Positions 16,496 to 24,521 of a stretch of 64,000 nt of DNA are shown piece after piece. The notes under the pieces were generated by a model. That model ran no database searches. It was not told the DNA's origin and worked only from the letters and a program-made list of their open reading frames with translations. Every line of letters starts with the position of its first letter. The stretch's first letter is position 1. The position numbers and the translations under genes were made by a program. The stretch is from Actinoplanes sp. KI2 (GTDB lineage Bacteria > Actinomycetota > Actinomycetes > Mycobacteriales > Micromonosporaceae), in contig NZ_JAOSZE010000031.1 in assembly GCF_025630775.1 (NCBI RefSeq), positions 62,001-126,000 of the forward strand, written 5' to 3'.

Positions 16496-17590
16496 TCAGG
16501 CGCCGGCGTCGTGGACGATCACCTGGCGGATGACGTCGCCGCGGCCGAGCGCGGCGAGCGCGTCCTCGACCTGCTCGAGCCGGATCCGGTGGCTGATCAT
16601 GCCCTCCAGGTCGAGCCGGCCGGCCCGCCAGAGGGCGATCAGGCGGGGGAAGTCGCGCGGCGGGTAGGCCGAGCCGTACAGCGACGGGATGATCCGCTTG
16701 CCCTCGAAGAGCAGCTCGAACGGGCTGAACTCGACCTGGTGCTCGGGCCGGCCGGCGCCGACCAGGACGACGGCGCCGCCCCGGCGGACCGCGGTCCACG
16801 CCGTACGCAAGGTCTGCGGGACGGCGACCACGTCGAAGGCGTAGTCGAACCCCTCGCCCGCGGTGATCTCACCGATCAGGTCGCTGAGGGCCTCGGGCGC
16901 GACCGCGTGGGTGGCGCCGAAGCGGCGGGCCACCGCCAGCTTCTCCGGCACGGTGTCGACGGCCACGATGACGGACGCACCGGAGAGCCGGCAGCCCTGG
17001 ATCGCCGCGATGCCGACGCCGCCGCACCCGATCACCACCGCGGTGTCCCCGGGGCGCAGCTCGGCTGTGTTGACGACCGAGCCGACGCCGGTCATCACGC
17101 CGCAGCCGACCAGGGCGGCCACCTCGTACGGCACATCCGGCTCGATCTGGACGGCGCCGATCCGGGGCACCACCATCTCCTCGGCGAACGCGCCGCAGCC
17201 GGCCATCCCGAACACCGGCAGATCGCCGGCCATGAAGCGGGGCATGGCGTACCCGGCCATCACGTGGGTCATGCAGAGGAACGGCATTCCCCGTACGCAC
17301 TCGGCGCAGGTGCCGCAGGCGGGCAACCAGTTGACGATGACCCGGTCGCCGGGCGCGAGGTCGTCCACCCCGTCGCCGACCTCGAGGACGTCGCCGGCCG
17401 CCTCGTGACCGAGCACCGCGGGCACCGGCTGGGGCAGCCCGCCGTCGCGGGCGGACTGGTCGGAGTGGCAGACCCCGGCCGCGCGCACCCGGATCCGGAT
17501 CTCGCCCGGGCCGGGCCCGAGCACCGTCACATCGTCGCGTATGTCGAGCTTCTCGCCGTCGCCGATGCCGTGGAGAACCGCTGCTCGCAC
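16496..17590 (-). CDS. Zinc-dependent alcohol dehydrogenase in the steroid operon
   Basis: A 364-residue medium-chain dehydrogenase. Catalytic zinc ligands C41 (GVCHSDQ) and H62 (GHEAAG) and structural zinc cysteines 92, 95, 98 and 106 are present; the nucleotide-binding turn is VIGCGGVGIAAI. GTG 17590 was chosen because AGGAGGGG lies eight to nine bases upstream; longer frames run through the operator. Possible roles are oxidation of a C26 side-chain alcohol or a ring hydroxyl, but this is inference. It is the first gene of adh-LLM and is divergent from kstR2, with a KstR site and a KstR2-like site in the shared 89-base region. Confidence 0.85.
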   Translation of the reverse strand: MRAAVLHGIGDGEKLDIRDDVTVLGPGPGEIRIRVRAAGVCHSDQSARDGGLPQPVPAVLGHEAAGDVLEVGDGVDDLAPGDRVIVNWLPACGTCAECVRGMPFLCMTHVMAGYAMPRFMAGDLPVFGMAGCGAFAEEMVVPRIGAVQIEPDVPYEVAALVGCGVMTGVGSVVNTAELRPGDTAVVIGCGGVGIAAIQGCRLSGASVIVAVDTVPEKLAVARRFGATHAVAPEALSDLIGEITAGEGFDYAFDVVAVPQTLRTAWTAVRRGGAVVLVGAGRPEHQVEFSPFELLFEGKRIIPSLYGSAYPPRDFPRLIALWRAGRLDLEGMISHRIRLEQVEDALAALGRGDVIRQVIVHDAGA

Positions 17591-17611
17591 CTCGCCACCC
17601 CCTCCTGAAAT

Positions 17612-17625
17612 TAGAACGCGTTCTA
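17612..17625. promoter_or_regulatory. KstR operator for the adh-LLM operon
   Basis: TAGAACGCGTTCTA, a perfect KstR consensus palindrome, ends 22 bases upstream of the dehydrogenase GTG start. It shares the intergenic region with a KstR2-like site 37 bases away, start to start. Confidence 0.85.
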
Positions 17626-17648
17626 CGCTAGTGGCCGCGCCGAAACCG

Positions 17649-17662
17649 AGCAAGCGTTTGGC
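17649..17662. promoter_or_regulatory. KstR2-like operator upstream of kstR2
   Basis: AGCAAGCGTTTGGC aligns with three better sites in this window (consensus AGCAAGCGCTTGGT) with two mismatches to the published KstR2 motif AnCAAGnnCTTGnT. It ends 18 bases before the kstR2 start, the expected place for autorepression. Confidence 0.6.
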
Positions 17663-17679
17663 CAAGTAGGATCGGTCAG

Positions 17680-18285
17680 GTGACGACCACGAAGAAGGCC
17701 GCGCCCCCGTCGGAGCGCCGTGCCGATCTGATCCGGCTGGCCGCCGAACTGTTCGCCGAGAAGGGTTTCCAGGCCACCTCGGTCCGCGAGATCGCGAAGG
17801 CCGCCGGCATCCTCTCCGGGAGCCTGTACCACCACTTCGACTCGAAGGAGTCGATCGGCGACGAGATTCTCCGCGAGTTCATCGACGACGTGCTCGGGGC
17901 GTACCGGGAGGCGGTCGCCGGGACGGACTCCCCGCGGGTGGCGATCGAGCGGATGGTGCGGTCCAGCACGGCGGCGCTCAGCCGGCACCGGGCCGCCCTC
18001 ACCATGCTGCAGAACGACTGGGCCTACATCAGCACCCTGCCGCGGTTCGCGTACCTGCGCACGGCGACCCGGGAGATCGAGCGGACCTGGATCTCCCAGT
18101 TGGAGCGCGGCAAGCAGAGCGGCGTGTTCCGGGCCGACCTCGACGCGCGGCTCACCTATCGGCTGCTGCGCGACATCCTGTGGATACCCACGTCGTGGAA
18201 GCAGGGCCGGGGCAAGTCGTGGAGCACCGACGAGATCGTGAACGGTCTGCTGCGGCTGCTTTTCGTCGGTATCAGCACGCCCTGA
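17680..18285 (+). CDS. kstR2: TetR-family repressor KstR2 of the HIP (C/D ring) regulon
   Basis: A 201-residue TetR protein strongly resembling KstR2 (Rv3557c, about 200 residues). The recognition region REIAKAAGILSGSLYHHFDSKE (about 42-63) is nearly the same as the mycobacterial AGILSGSLYHHF segment, and the C-terminal LTYRLLRDILWIPTSW follows the same pattern. KstR2 is released from DNA by HIP-CoA, the product of FadD3, de-repressing C/D-ring genes. Start GTG 17680 has AGTAGGA eight bases upstream. It is divergent from adh and followed by an SDR operon with its own KstR2 site. Confidence 0.9.
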   Translation: MTTTKKAAPPSERRADLIRLAAELFAEKGFQATSVREIAKAAGILSGSLYHHFDSKESIGDEILREFIDDVLGAYREAVAGTDSPRVAIERMVRSSTAALSRHRAALTMLQNDWAYISTLPRFAYLRTATREIERTWISQLERGKQSGVFRADLDARLTYRLLRDILWIPTSWKQGRGKSWSTDEIVNGLLRLLFVGISTP

Positions 18286-18301
18286 CAGTGCTAGTCTCCC
18301 A

Positions 18302-18315
18302 AGCAATCGCTTGGT
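18302..18315. promoter_or_regulatory. KstR2 operator for the SDR-SDR-PPOX operon
   Basis: AGCAATCGCTTGGT matches AnCAAGnnCTTGnT with one mismatch. It is also inside a 16-base palindrome with perfect CCAAGC/GCTTGG arms (18299-18314). It lies 11 bases before the SDR start and overlaps the approach to its GGAGG ribosome site. Confidence 0.75.
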
Positions 18316-18326
18316 TGGAGGCTCGG

Positions 18327-19082
18327 ATGGGGCGTCTCGACGGCAAAGTGGCACTGATCACCGGCGGCGCGCGCGGCATGGGCAAGTCGCACGCCCGGCA
18401 CTTCGCCGCCGAGGGCGCGAAAGTCGTGATCGGCGACGTGCTCGACGACAAGGGGCAGGCGGTCGCCGACGGGCTCGAGGACTGCCGCTACGTGCACCAC
18501 GACGTGACGAGCGAGGCCGATTGGGCGGCCGCGGTGGCGACCGTGCTCGACGCGTACGGGAAGCTGGATGTTCTGGTCAACAACGCCGGCATCCTGCGGC
18601 ACGCGCCGATCGCCGAGATGGACCCGGCCGAGTTCCGCCGGGTCATCGACGTCAACCTGGTCGGCTGCTGGCTCGGCGTACACACCGTGGCGCCCACGAT
18701 GATCGCGGCCGGCCGCGGATCGATCGTGAACGTCTCCTCGATCGAGGGGTTCGCGGGCGCAGCCGGGCTGTCGGCCTACAGCGCCAGCAAGTTCGGCGTC
18801 CGCGGCATCACCCGGTCGGCGGCGCAGGAGCTGGGTCCGCTCGGCATCCGGGTCAACTCGGTGCACCCCGGCGGCGTGCTCACGTCGATGTCCCTGTCGG
18901 TGGCCGAGCACATGACCGGGATCGACCCGGCCGCGTTCCTCAAGGCGATGCCGATCGCCCGGTTCGCCGAACCGATCGAGATCTCTCGCCTGGTCGCCTT
19001 CCTCGCCTCGGACGAGTCGTCGTACACGACCGGCGCCGAGTTCGTGGCCGACGGCGGGCTGCTGAGCGGGCCGGGGTACTGA
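18327..19082 (+). CDS. Short-chain dehydrogenase, 3-alpha/20-beta-hydroxysteroid type
   Basis: A 251-residue Rossmann-fold SDR. The cofactor loop TGGARGMGKSH (12-22), NNAG motif, catalytic Ser in VSSIEG and Y-x-x-x-K (YSASK) are complete. Overall it resembles Rv2002 (FabG3), a 20-beta-hydroxysteroid dehydrogenase, including SSYTTGAEFVADGG at the C-terminus. ATG 18327 has GGAGG (18317-18321) upstream; a longer in-frame extension crosses the operator. It starts a three-gene operon controlled by KstR2, so a keto/hydroxy step on a hydrindane (C/D ring) intermediate is more likely than on intact steroid, which is inference. Confidence 0.85.
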   Translation: MGRLDGKVALITGGARGMGKSHARHFAAEGAKVVIGDVLDDKGQAVADGLEDCRYVHHDVTSEADWAAAVATVLDAYGKLDVLVNNAGILRHAPIAEMDPAEFRRVIDVNLVGCWLGVHTVAPTMIAAGRGSIVNVSSIEGFAGAAGLSAYSASKFGVRGITRSAAQELGPLGIRVNSVHPGGVLTSMSLSVAEHMTGIDPAAFLKAMPIARFAEPIEISRLVAFLASDESSYTTGAEFVADGGLLSGPGY

Positions 19083-19083
19083 G

Positions 19084-19983
19084 ATGGCTTCCCTGGACGG
19101 AAAGATTGCGGTCGTCACCGGCGCCGGGCAGGGCCTGGGCGCGGCCGAGGCGGTCGCGCTCGCTCAGGCGGGCGCTCGGGTGGTGCTCAACGACCTGCCC
19201 GGCCCCGGCCTCGACGCGGTGGCCGCCCGCATCCGGGACGGCGGCGGCGAGGCGACCGTCCGCCCCGGCGACGTTGCCGAGTGGTCGACCGGCGAGGCGC
19301 TGTTGCGCGCGTACGACGGCCTCGACATCCTGGTGAACAACGCCGGCGTGCTCCGCGATCGGATGATCTTCTCGATGTCCGAACAGGAGTGGGACACCGT
19401 GATCCGGGTGCACCTGCGGGGTCACTTCGTGACCACCCGGCTCGCCACCGCGTACTGGCGGGACGTGAGCAAGGCACAGAACAAGCCGGTGTACGCCCGG
19501 ATCGTCAACACCTCGTCGGAGGCGTTCCTGCTCGGCTCGGCCGGGCAGCCCAACTATGCGGCGGCCAAGAGCGGCATCGTCGGGCTCACCGTCGCCACCG
19601 CTCGCGGCTGCGCCCGGTACGGCGTGCGCGCCAACGCGATCTGCCCGCGCGCCCGCACCCGGATGACCGGGGAGCTGATGGGTCCCGCGCCGGAGGGTCC
19701 CGATCCGATGTCGCCCGACCGCGTCGCGCCGCTGGTGGTCTCGCTGGCCGGCCCGGCCGGCGAGCACATCACCGGCGAGGTCTTCGTGGTGCACAGCGAC
19801 GTGGTGGCCGTGCTCGCCCCGCCGACCGTCCGGCAGACGTTCCACGCCGCGGGCAGCCAGTGGACTTCCGACGAGTTGGACGCCACGCTGAGCAGTGTGT
19901 TCACCGCCGACCCGCCGGTACCCGGCTTCGTCTGCGAGGACACCATGGCCCTGGCCGACGCCACCTTCGGGGAGAACTCGTGA
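19084..19983 (+). CDS. Short-chain dehydrogenase, Rv3548c-like
   Basis: A 299-residue SDR, longer than classical members through a C-terminal extension after about residue 230 (HAAGSQWTSDELDATLSSVF and on). TGAGQGLGAAEA (12-23), NNAG, SSEAFLLGSAGQPNYAAAKSG with Y-x-x-x-K, and ICPRARTRMT are visible. Length and motifs match Rv3548c-type 17-beta-hydroxysteroid/hydroxyacyl-CoA dehydrogenases linked to the HIP gene region. Its ATG follows the previous stop by one base and its own stop overlaps the next GTG by 4 bp, so all three genes are coupled. Confidence 0.85.
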   Translation: MASLDGKIAVVTGAGQGLGAAEAVALAQAGARVVLNDLPGPGLDAVAARIRDGGGEATVRPGDVAEWSTGEALLRAYDGLDILVNNAGVLRDRMIFSMSEQEWDTVIRVHLRGHFVTTRLATAYWRDVSKAQNKPVYARIVNTSSEAFLLGSAGQPNYAAAKSGIVGLTVATARGCARYGVRANAICPRARTRMTGELMGPAPEGPDPMSPDRVAPLVVSLAGPAGEHITGEVFVVHSDVVAVLAPPTVRQTFHAAGSQWTSDELDATLSSVFTADPPVPGFVCEDTMALADATFGENS

Positions 19984-20429
19984 AGCAGCGCGACATCGTG
20001 TCGATGCCCGCCGACGAAGTCCAGAAACTGCTCGAGAACGGCCGGAAGCTTCAGCTCGCCACGATCAACCCGGACGGCACGCCGCACCTGGTGAGCATGT
20101 TCTACGGGATGCGGGACGGCCGGATCGCTTTCTGGACCTACCGCGCCTCGCAGAAGGCGCGCAATCTCGCTCGCGATCCTCGGGTGACCTGCCTGGTCGA
20201 GGATGGCGACGACTACTTCGAACTGCGCGGCGTGCAGGTGAACGGCGTGGTGACCCGGATCGACGACCTCGCGGGCGTCACCGCGGTCGGCAAGCTGGTC
20301 GCCTCGCGGATGGCCGGGCAGGATGCCGAGGTGCTCGACGACTACGTCGCGCACGCGGCGGCCAAGCGCTGCGCCTACCTGGTCGAGCCGCGCCGCGTGC
20401 TCAGCTGGGACCACCGCCGGCTGCTCTGA
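19980..20429 (+). CDS. PPOX-class (split beta-barrel) F420- or flavin-dependent oxidoreductase
   Basis: A 149-residue protein starting with GTG 19980 that overlaps the upstream stop codon. LATINPDGTPHLVSMFYGMRDG, then RASQKARNLARDPRVTCLVEDG and FELRGVQVNG, is the pattern of pyridoxamine-phosphate-oxidase-like proteins, many of which in actinobacteria use F420. The reaction is unknown. Rv3547 (Ddn), a related fold, sits in the comparable M. tuberculosis region. Its last 29 bases overlap the convergent SDR gene. Confidence 0.8.
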   Translation: MKQRDIVSMPADEVQKLLENGRKLQLATINPDGTPHLVSMFYGMRDGRIAFWTYRASQKARNLARDPRVTCLVEDGDDYFELRGVQVNGVVTRIDDLAGVTAVGKLVASRMAGQDAEVLDDYVAHAAAKRCAYLVEPRRVLSWDHRRLL

Positions 20430-21126
20430 GGTCCGCCAGATACGCCGGCCACTCGCCGCCGCCGTGCACGGCCAGCGCCGCACCGCTCAGGTAGGCGGCC
20501 AATGGCGAGGCGAGCAGCAGGCAGACGCCGGCCACCTCGGCCGGCGTCGCGGGCCGGCCCAACGGCACGGTGCGGGCGAGGGCGCCGGGATCCAGCCCGG
20601 CGTTGCCCACCGGGCCCGGGATCACGCTGTTCACCCGCACCGCGGGCGCCCACTCCACGGCCAGGCTGGTCGCGAGGTGGTGCAGGCCGGCCTTGGCCGC
20701 GCCGTAGGCGGCGAAACCGGGGGACGGCCGGGTGCCGCTGACGCTGCCCACCATGAGGATCTGACCGCCGCCCGGCTGCTCCTGCATGACCGCGTTGGCC
20801 GCCTGCGCGACGTGCAGCGGGGCGATCAGGTTGAGCTCGATGATCTTCGCGTGCAGCCGGGGCGAGGAGGTGGCCGCGGGGGCCGGTGGCCCGCCGCCGG
20901 CGTTGTTCACCAGCAGGTCGAGCCGGCCGAACCGATCCACCGCCGCGTCGATGAGCGCGGCGGCCTGCTCGGGATCGCGCACGTCGGCCCGGACCGCGTC
21001 CGCACCCGACGCATGGCGGCCGCAGACCAGCACCTGAGCGCCCGCGTCTCGGAAGGCGGACGCTATCGCCGCGCCGATTCCCCTGGTCCCGCCGGTGACG
21101 ACCACCGCGCGGCCGGTGAAGTCCAT
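20401..21126 (-). CDS. Short-chain dehydrogenase, Rv3549c-like
   Basis: A 241-residue SDR. I prefer the ATG at 21126 (MDFTGRAVVVTGG) to a TTG 21 bases upstream, because the TTG would overlap the KstR2 operator. TGGTRGIGAAIA, NNAGG, a Ser in VGSVSG and Y-x-x-x-K (YGAAK) are present. It corresponds in position to Rv3549c, next to echA20, in M. tuberculosis. No ribosome site is visible; the operator ends 20 bases upstream, so a leaderless message is likely. It shares a divergent, KstR2-controlled promoter region with echA20 and likely acts on a C/D-ring CoA intermediate. Confidence 0.82.
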   Translation of the reverse strand: MDFTGRAVVVTGGTRGIGAAIASAFRDAGAQVLVCGRHASGADAVRADVRDPEQAAALIDAAVDRFGRLDLLVNNAGGGPPAPAATSSPRLHAKIIELNLIAPLHVAQAANAVMQEQPGGGQILMVGSVSGTRPSPGFAAYGAAKAGLHHLATSLAVEWAPAVRVNSVIPGPVGNAGLDPGALARTVPLGRPATPAEVAGVCLLLASPLAAYLSGAALAVHGGGEWPAYLADLRAAGGGPS

Positions 21127-21146
21127 CGGCCGATGGTAGCCGACCA

Positions 21147-21160
21147 AGCAAGCGCTAGGT
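21147..21160. promoter_or_regulatory. KstR2 operator between the SDR and echA20
   Basis: AGCAAGCGCTAGGT matches AnCAAGnnCTTGnT with one mismatch. It occupies most of the 46-base divergent region and ends 12 bases before the echA20 ATG, so one site can control both directions. Confidence 0.75.
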
Positions 21161-21172
21161 TAGCCTGTCGCG

Positions 21173-21910
21173 ATGGGCGTACACCTGGAGCGCGGCGCCG
21201 TCGCCGAGGTGGTGATCGACTTCCCGCCGGTGAACGCGGTGCCGGCGACCGGCTGGCTGGCCGTCGCCGATCTGGTGACCGCGGCCGGCGCCGACCCGGC
21301 GACCCGGGCGGTGGTGCTGTCCGCCACGGGTCGCGGGTTCTGCGCCGGCGTGGACATCAAGGAGATGCAGCGCGGTCCCGGCCACGAGGTGCTGCTGGCC
21401 GCGAACCGGGGCTGCGCCGCCGCGTTCGCGGCCGTCTACGACTGCCCGGTCCCGGTGATCGCCGCGGTGCACGGCTTCTGCCTCGGCGGCGGCATCGGCC
21501 TGGTGGGCAACGCCGACCTGATCGTCGCCGCCGAGGACGCCACGTTCGGCCTGCCCGAGGTGGACCGGGGAGCGCTCGGCGCGGCCACACATCTGGCCCG
21601 GCTGGTGCCGCCGCAGCTGATGCGCGCCATGGTCTACACCTGCCGTCCGGTCAGCGCCGCCGACCTGCACCGCTTCGGCACCGTGCACGAGGTGGTGCCC
21701 GCGGGCCGGCTGCGCGCCGCGGCGCGGGCGGTGGCCGAGGAGATCGCGGCCAAGGACCCGGTGGTGATCCGGCGGGCCAAGGAGGCGCTCAACGGCATCG
21801 ACCCGGTCGACGTCAAGCGGTCGTACCGGTTCGAGCAGGGCTTCACCTTCGAGCTCAACCTCAACGGCGCGGGCGACCGCGCCCGGCGCAAGTTTGTCGA
21901 GGGCAGCTGA
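21173..21910 (+). CDS. echA20: Crotonase-family ring D hydrolase EchA20
   Basis: A 245-residue crotonase close in length and sequence pattern to Rv3550: GFCAGVDIKEMQR (oxyanion hole), ANRGCAAAFAAVYDCPVPVIAAVHGFCLGGGIGLVGN, EDATFGLPEVDRGALGAATHLARLVP and EQGFTFELNL at the C-terminus. EchA20 opens the D ring of the HIEC-CoA intermediate to give COCHEA-CoA, the substrate of IpdAB encoded next. Probably leaderless behind the KstR2 site. An 18-base segment including its stop codon is duplicated just before ipdA. Confidence 0.93.
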   Translation: MGVHLERGAVAEVVIDFPPVNAVPATGWLAVADLVTAAGADPATRAVVLSATGRGFCAGVDIKEMQRGPGHEVLLAANRGCAAAFAAVYDCPVPVIAAVHGFCLGGGIGLVGNADLIVAAEDATFGLPEVDRGALGAATHLARLVPPQLMRAMVYTCRPVSAADLHRFGTVHEVVPAGRLRAAARAVAEEIAAKDPVVIRRAKEALNGIDPVDVKRSYRFEQGFTFELNLNGAGDRARRKFVEGS

Positions 21911-21954
21911 GGTGACCGCCGAGCGGGGCTGAGGTGTTTGTCGAGGGGAGCTGA
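21893..21954. repeat. Direct repeat of the echA20 3' end
   Basis: TTTGTCGAGGGCAGCTGA (21893-21910, end of echA20) recurs with one mismatch at 21937-21954, a 44-base offset. The second copy supplies the GAGGGGAG ribosome site used by ipdA. Confidence 0.85.
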
Positions 21955-21955
21955 C

Positions 21956-22786
21956 GTGGGGATCGTCATGACGATCGGCGACGTGGTCGGCGAGCTGCGC
22001 GACGGGATGACGATCGGGATCGGCGGCTGGGGGTCGCGGCGCAAGCCGATGGCGCTGGTCCGGGCGATCGGCCGGGCCGGTCTGCGCGATCTGACCGTGG
22101 TCACCTACGGCGGCCCGGACGTCGGGCTGCTGGTCGCCTACGGGTGTGTGCGCAAGGTGGTCACCGGCTTCGTCTCGCTGGACAGCATCGCGCTGGAACC
22201 GCATTTCTGCCGCGCCCGGCAGGAGGGCGCGATCGAGCTGACCGAGTACGACGAGGGGATGCTCTACTGGGGACTGCTGGCGGCCGCCAACCGGCTGCCG
22301 TTCCTGCCGATCCGGGCCGGGCTGGGCTCGGACGTGCTGCGGGTCAACCCGTCGCTGCGGACGGTCCGCTCCCCGTACCCGGACGACACCGAGCTGGTCG
22401 CCGTGCCCGCGCTGACCCTGGACGCGGCGCTGGTCCACCTGAACCGCGCTGATCGGCACGGCAACGCTCGCTACCTCGGCCCGGATCCGTACTTCGACGA
22501 TCTGTTCTGCCTGGCCGCGCGGCGCCGCTACGTCTCCTGCGAGCGGCTGATGAGCACCGCCGAGCTGATGGATGCCGGGCCGCCGCAGGGGCTGCTGCTG
22601 AACCGGATGATGGTCGACGGCGTGGTGGAGACCCCGCGCGGCGCACACTTCACCAGCTGCGTGCCCGACTACGGCCGGGACGAGGCGTTCCAGCGGGAGT
22701 ATGCGACGTCCGGCTGGGATCAGTTCCGATCGGCCTATCTGGACGGCGACGAGGAGAGCTATCAGAAGGCGGTGGCCGCGCGATGA
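21956..22786 (+). CDS. ipdA: COCHEA-CoA hydrolase alpha subunit IpdA
   Basis: A 276-residue CoA-transferase-fold protein matching Rv3551 throughout: GMTIGIGGWGSRRKPMALVRAI near the N-terminus, LTVVTYGGPDVGLL, NRLPFLPIRAGLGSDV, LNRADRHGNARY and YFDDLFCLAARRRYVSCERL. With IpdB it opens the C ring of COCHEA-CoA by retro-Claisen-like hydrolysis. GTG 21956 was chosen for the GAGGGGAG at 21943-21950; ATG 21968 is too far from it. The stop overlaps the ipdB ATG by 4 bp. Confidence 0.93.
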   Translation: MGIVMTIGDVVGELRDGMTIGIGGWGSRRKPMALVRAIGRAGLRDLTVVTYGGPDVGLLVAYGCVRKVVTGFVSLDSIALEPHFCRARQEGAIELTEYDEGMLYWGLLAAANRLPFLPIRAGLGSDVLRVNPSLRTVRSPYPDDTELVAVPALTLDAALVHLNRADRHGNARYLGPDPYFDDLFCLAARRRYVSCERLMSTAELMDAGPPQGLLLNRMMVDGVVETPRGAHFTSCVPDYGRDEAFQREYATSGWDQFRSAYLDGDEESYQKAVAAR

Positions 22787-23475
22787 CCCGGGCCGACGTC
22801 TGCGTGGTGGCGTGCGCCGAGGCGTGGCGCGGGGACGGCGCGGTGCTGGCCTCGCCGACCGGCCTGATTCCCCGGCTCGGGGCGCGGCTGGCGCAGCTCA
22901 CCTTCGCACCCGACCTGCTGCTGACCGACGGCGAGGCGACGCTGCTGCGCGACGACGAGGTCGAGGGCTGGCTGCCGTACCGGGCGGTGTTCGGCGTGGT
23001 GGCGGCCGGTACCCGGCACGTGATGATGGGGGCGAGCCAGATCGACCGGTTCGGCAACCAGAACATCTCCTGCATCGGCGACTGGTCGCGGCCCGCCCGG
23101 CAGCTGCTGGGCGTGCGGGGCGCGCCGGGCAACACGGTCAACCATGCCACCAGCTACTGGGTGCCCCGGCACGCGCCGCGCGTCTTCGTTCCCCGGGTGG
23201 ACATGGTCAGTGGTGTCGGCCACGACCGCGGCGCGATCGAGATTCGGGTGGTGGTGACGAACCTGGCGGTGCTGGACTTCGCCACGCCCGATCGGTCGAT
23301 GCGGCTGCGCTCGGTGCATCCCGGAGTGTCGGTGGCCGAGGTCGAGGCGGCGACCGGGTTTGCGCTCACGATTCCGGCCGACGTTCCCACCACCCGGCAG
23401 CCGACGGCCGCCGAAATGAAAGCGATGGCGGAGCGGCTCGACCCGGAAGGCCTGCGGGAGAAGGAGATCCGGTGA
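22783..23475 (+). CDS. ipdB: COCHEA-CoA hydrolase beta subunit IpdB
   Basis: A 230-residue CoA-transferase-fold partner of IpdA, matching Rv3552: GARLAQLTFAPDLLLTDGEA, RHVMMGASQIDRFGNQNIS, VRGAPGNTVNHATSYWVP and a C-terminal LDPEGLREKEIR. It is somewhat shorter than Rv3552 (about 250) through loss of an internal loop. The ATGA overlap with ipdA and GTGA overlap with ipdC indicate strict co-translation, as expected for a heteromeric enzyme. Confidence 0.93.
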   Translation: MTRADVCVVACAEAWRGDGAVLASPTGLIPRLGARLAQLTFAPDLLLTDGEATLLRDDEVEGWLPYRAVFGVVAAGTRHVMMGASQIDRFGNQNISCIGDWSRPARQLLGVRGAPGNTVNHATSYWVPRHAPRVFVPRVDMVSGVGHDRGAIEIRVVVTNLAVLDFATPDRSMRLRSVHPGVSVAEVEAATGFALTIPADVPTTRQPTAAEMKAMAERLDPEGLREKEIR

Positions 23476-24521
23476 GGACCCGGCTCACCGAGCTGCTCGG
23501 CTGCCGGCATCCGATCGTGCAGACCGGGATGGGCTACGTGGCCGGCGCCGGGCTGGTGGCGGCCACGTCGGCCGCGGGCGGCTTCGGGATCGTCGCGTCC
23601 GCGACGATGAGCGTCGAGCGGCTGCGGGAGACCATCCGGGAGATTCGCTCGCGCACCGATGCGCCCTTCGGGGTCAATGTACGCGCGGACGCGCCCGACG
23701 CGACCGACCGGATCGACCTGCTGGTCCGGGAGGGGGTCCGGTTGGCGTCGTTCGCGCTCGCGCCCAGCCGGGAGCTGATCCGGCGCTGCGCCGACGGTGG
23801 TGTGCTGACCATGCCGTCGGTGGGTGCTCGCCGGCACGCCGAGAAGGTGGCCTCGTGGGGCGTGGATGCGGTGCTGGTCCAGGGCGGCGAGGGCGGCGGG
23901 CACACCGGACCGGTCCCGACCACCCTGCTGCTGCCGCAGGTGGTGGACGCGGTCGGGATTCCGGTCGTGGCGGCGGGCGGGTTCTTCGACGGGCGGGGGC
24001 TGGTGGCGGCGCTGGCCTACGGCGCCGCCGGGATCGCGATGGGCACGCGTTTCCTGCTCACCTCGGACAGCCCGGTCGGCGCCGAGGTGAAGCGGCAGTA
24101 CCTGGCCGCCACGGTCACCGGCACGGTCGTCACCACCCGGATCGACGGTGTACCCCACCGGGTGCTGCGCACGCCCTTCGTCGACGGCCTGGAACGCTCC
24201 AACCGCCTGGCCGGCCTGGTCCGGTCGGCACGGCACGCGGCCGCGTTCCGGCGGGAGACCGGGCTGTCCTGGCCGGCTCTGCTGCGGGCCGGGCGGGCGG
24301 CCCGGCACGGCCGCGAGCTGTCCTGGGCCCAGACGTTGATGGCGGCCAACACGCCGGCGTTGCTGCGCACCTCGATGGTGGACGGCCGCCCCGAGTCGGG
24401 CGTGATGTCGGCCGGTCAGGTGGTCGGCCTGATCGACGACCTGCCCTCCTGCGCCGAACTGATCGACCGCATCATGACGGAGGCCGACGAGTGCCTGGCC
24501 GCACTCACCCGCGCTCGATGA
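23472..24521 (+). CDS. ipdC: Flavin-dependent reductase IpdC (nitronate-monooxygenase fold)
   Basis: A 349-residue FMN protein of the 2-nitropropane-dioxygenase superfamily, corresponding to Rv3553. Motifs: HPIVQTGMGYVAGAGLVAATSAAGG, GVDAVLVQGGEGGGHTG, PVVAAGGFFDGRGLVAALAYGAAGIAMGTRFL. In the HIP pathway IpdC is an NADH-dependent oxidoreductase acting on a beta-hydroxy-CoA intermediate before ring opening. The GTG at 23472 overlaps the ipdB stop and follows AAGGAG. Its last 17 bases overlap the convergent fadA6. Confidence 0.92.
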   Translation: MRTRLTELLGCRHPIVQTGMGYVAGAGLVAATSAAGGFGIVASATMSVERLRETIREIRSRTDAPFGVNVRADAPDATDRIDLLVREGVRLASFALAPSRELIRRCADGGVLTMPSVGARRHAEKVASWGVDAVLVQGGEGGGHTGPVPTTLLLPQVVDAVGIPVVAAGGFFDGRGLVAALAYGAAGIAMGTRFLLTSDSPVGAEVKRQYLAATVTGTVVTTRIDGVPHRVLRTPFVDGLERSNRLAGLVRSARHAAAFRRETGLSWPALLRAGRAARHGRELSWAQTLMAANTPALLRTSMVDGRPESGVMSAGQVVGLIDDLPSCAELIDRIMTEADECLAALTRAR

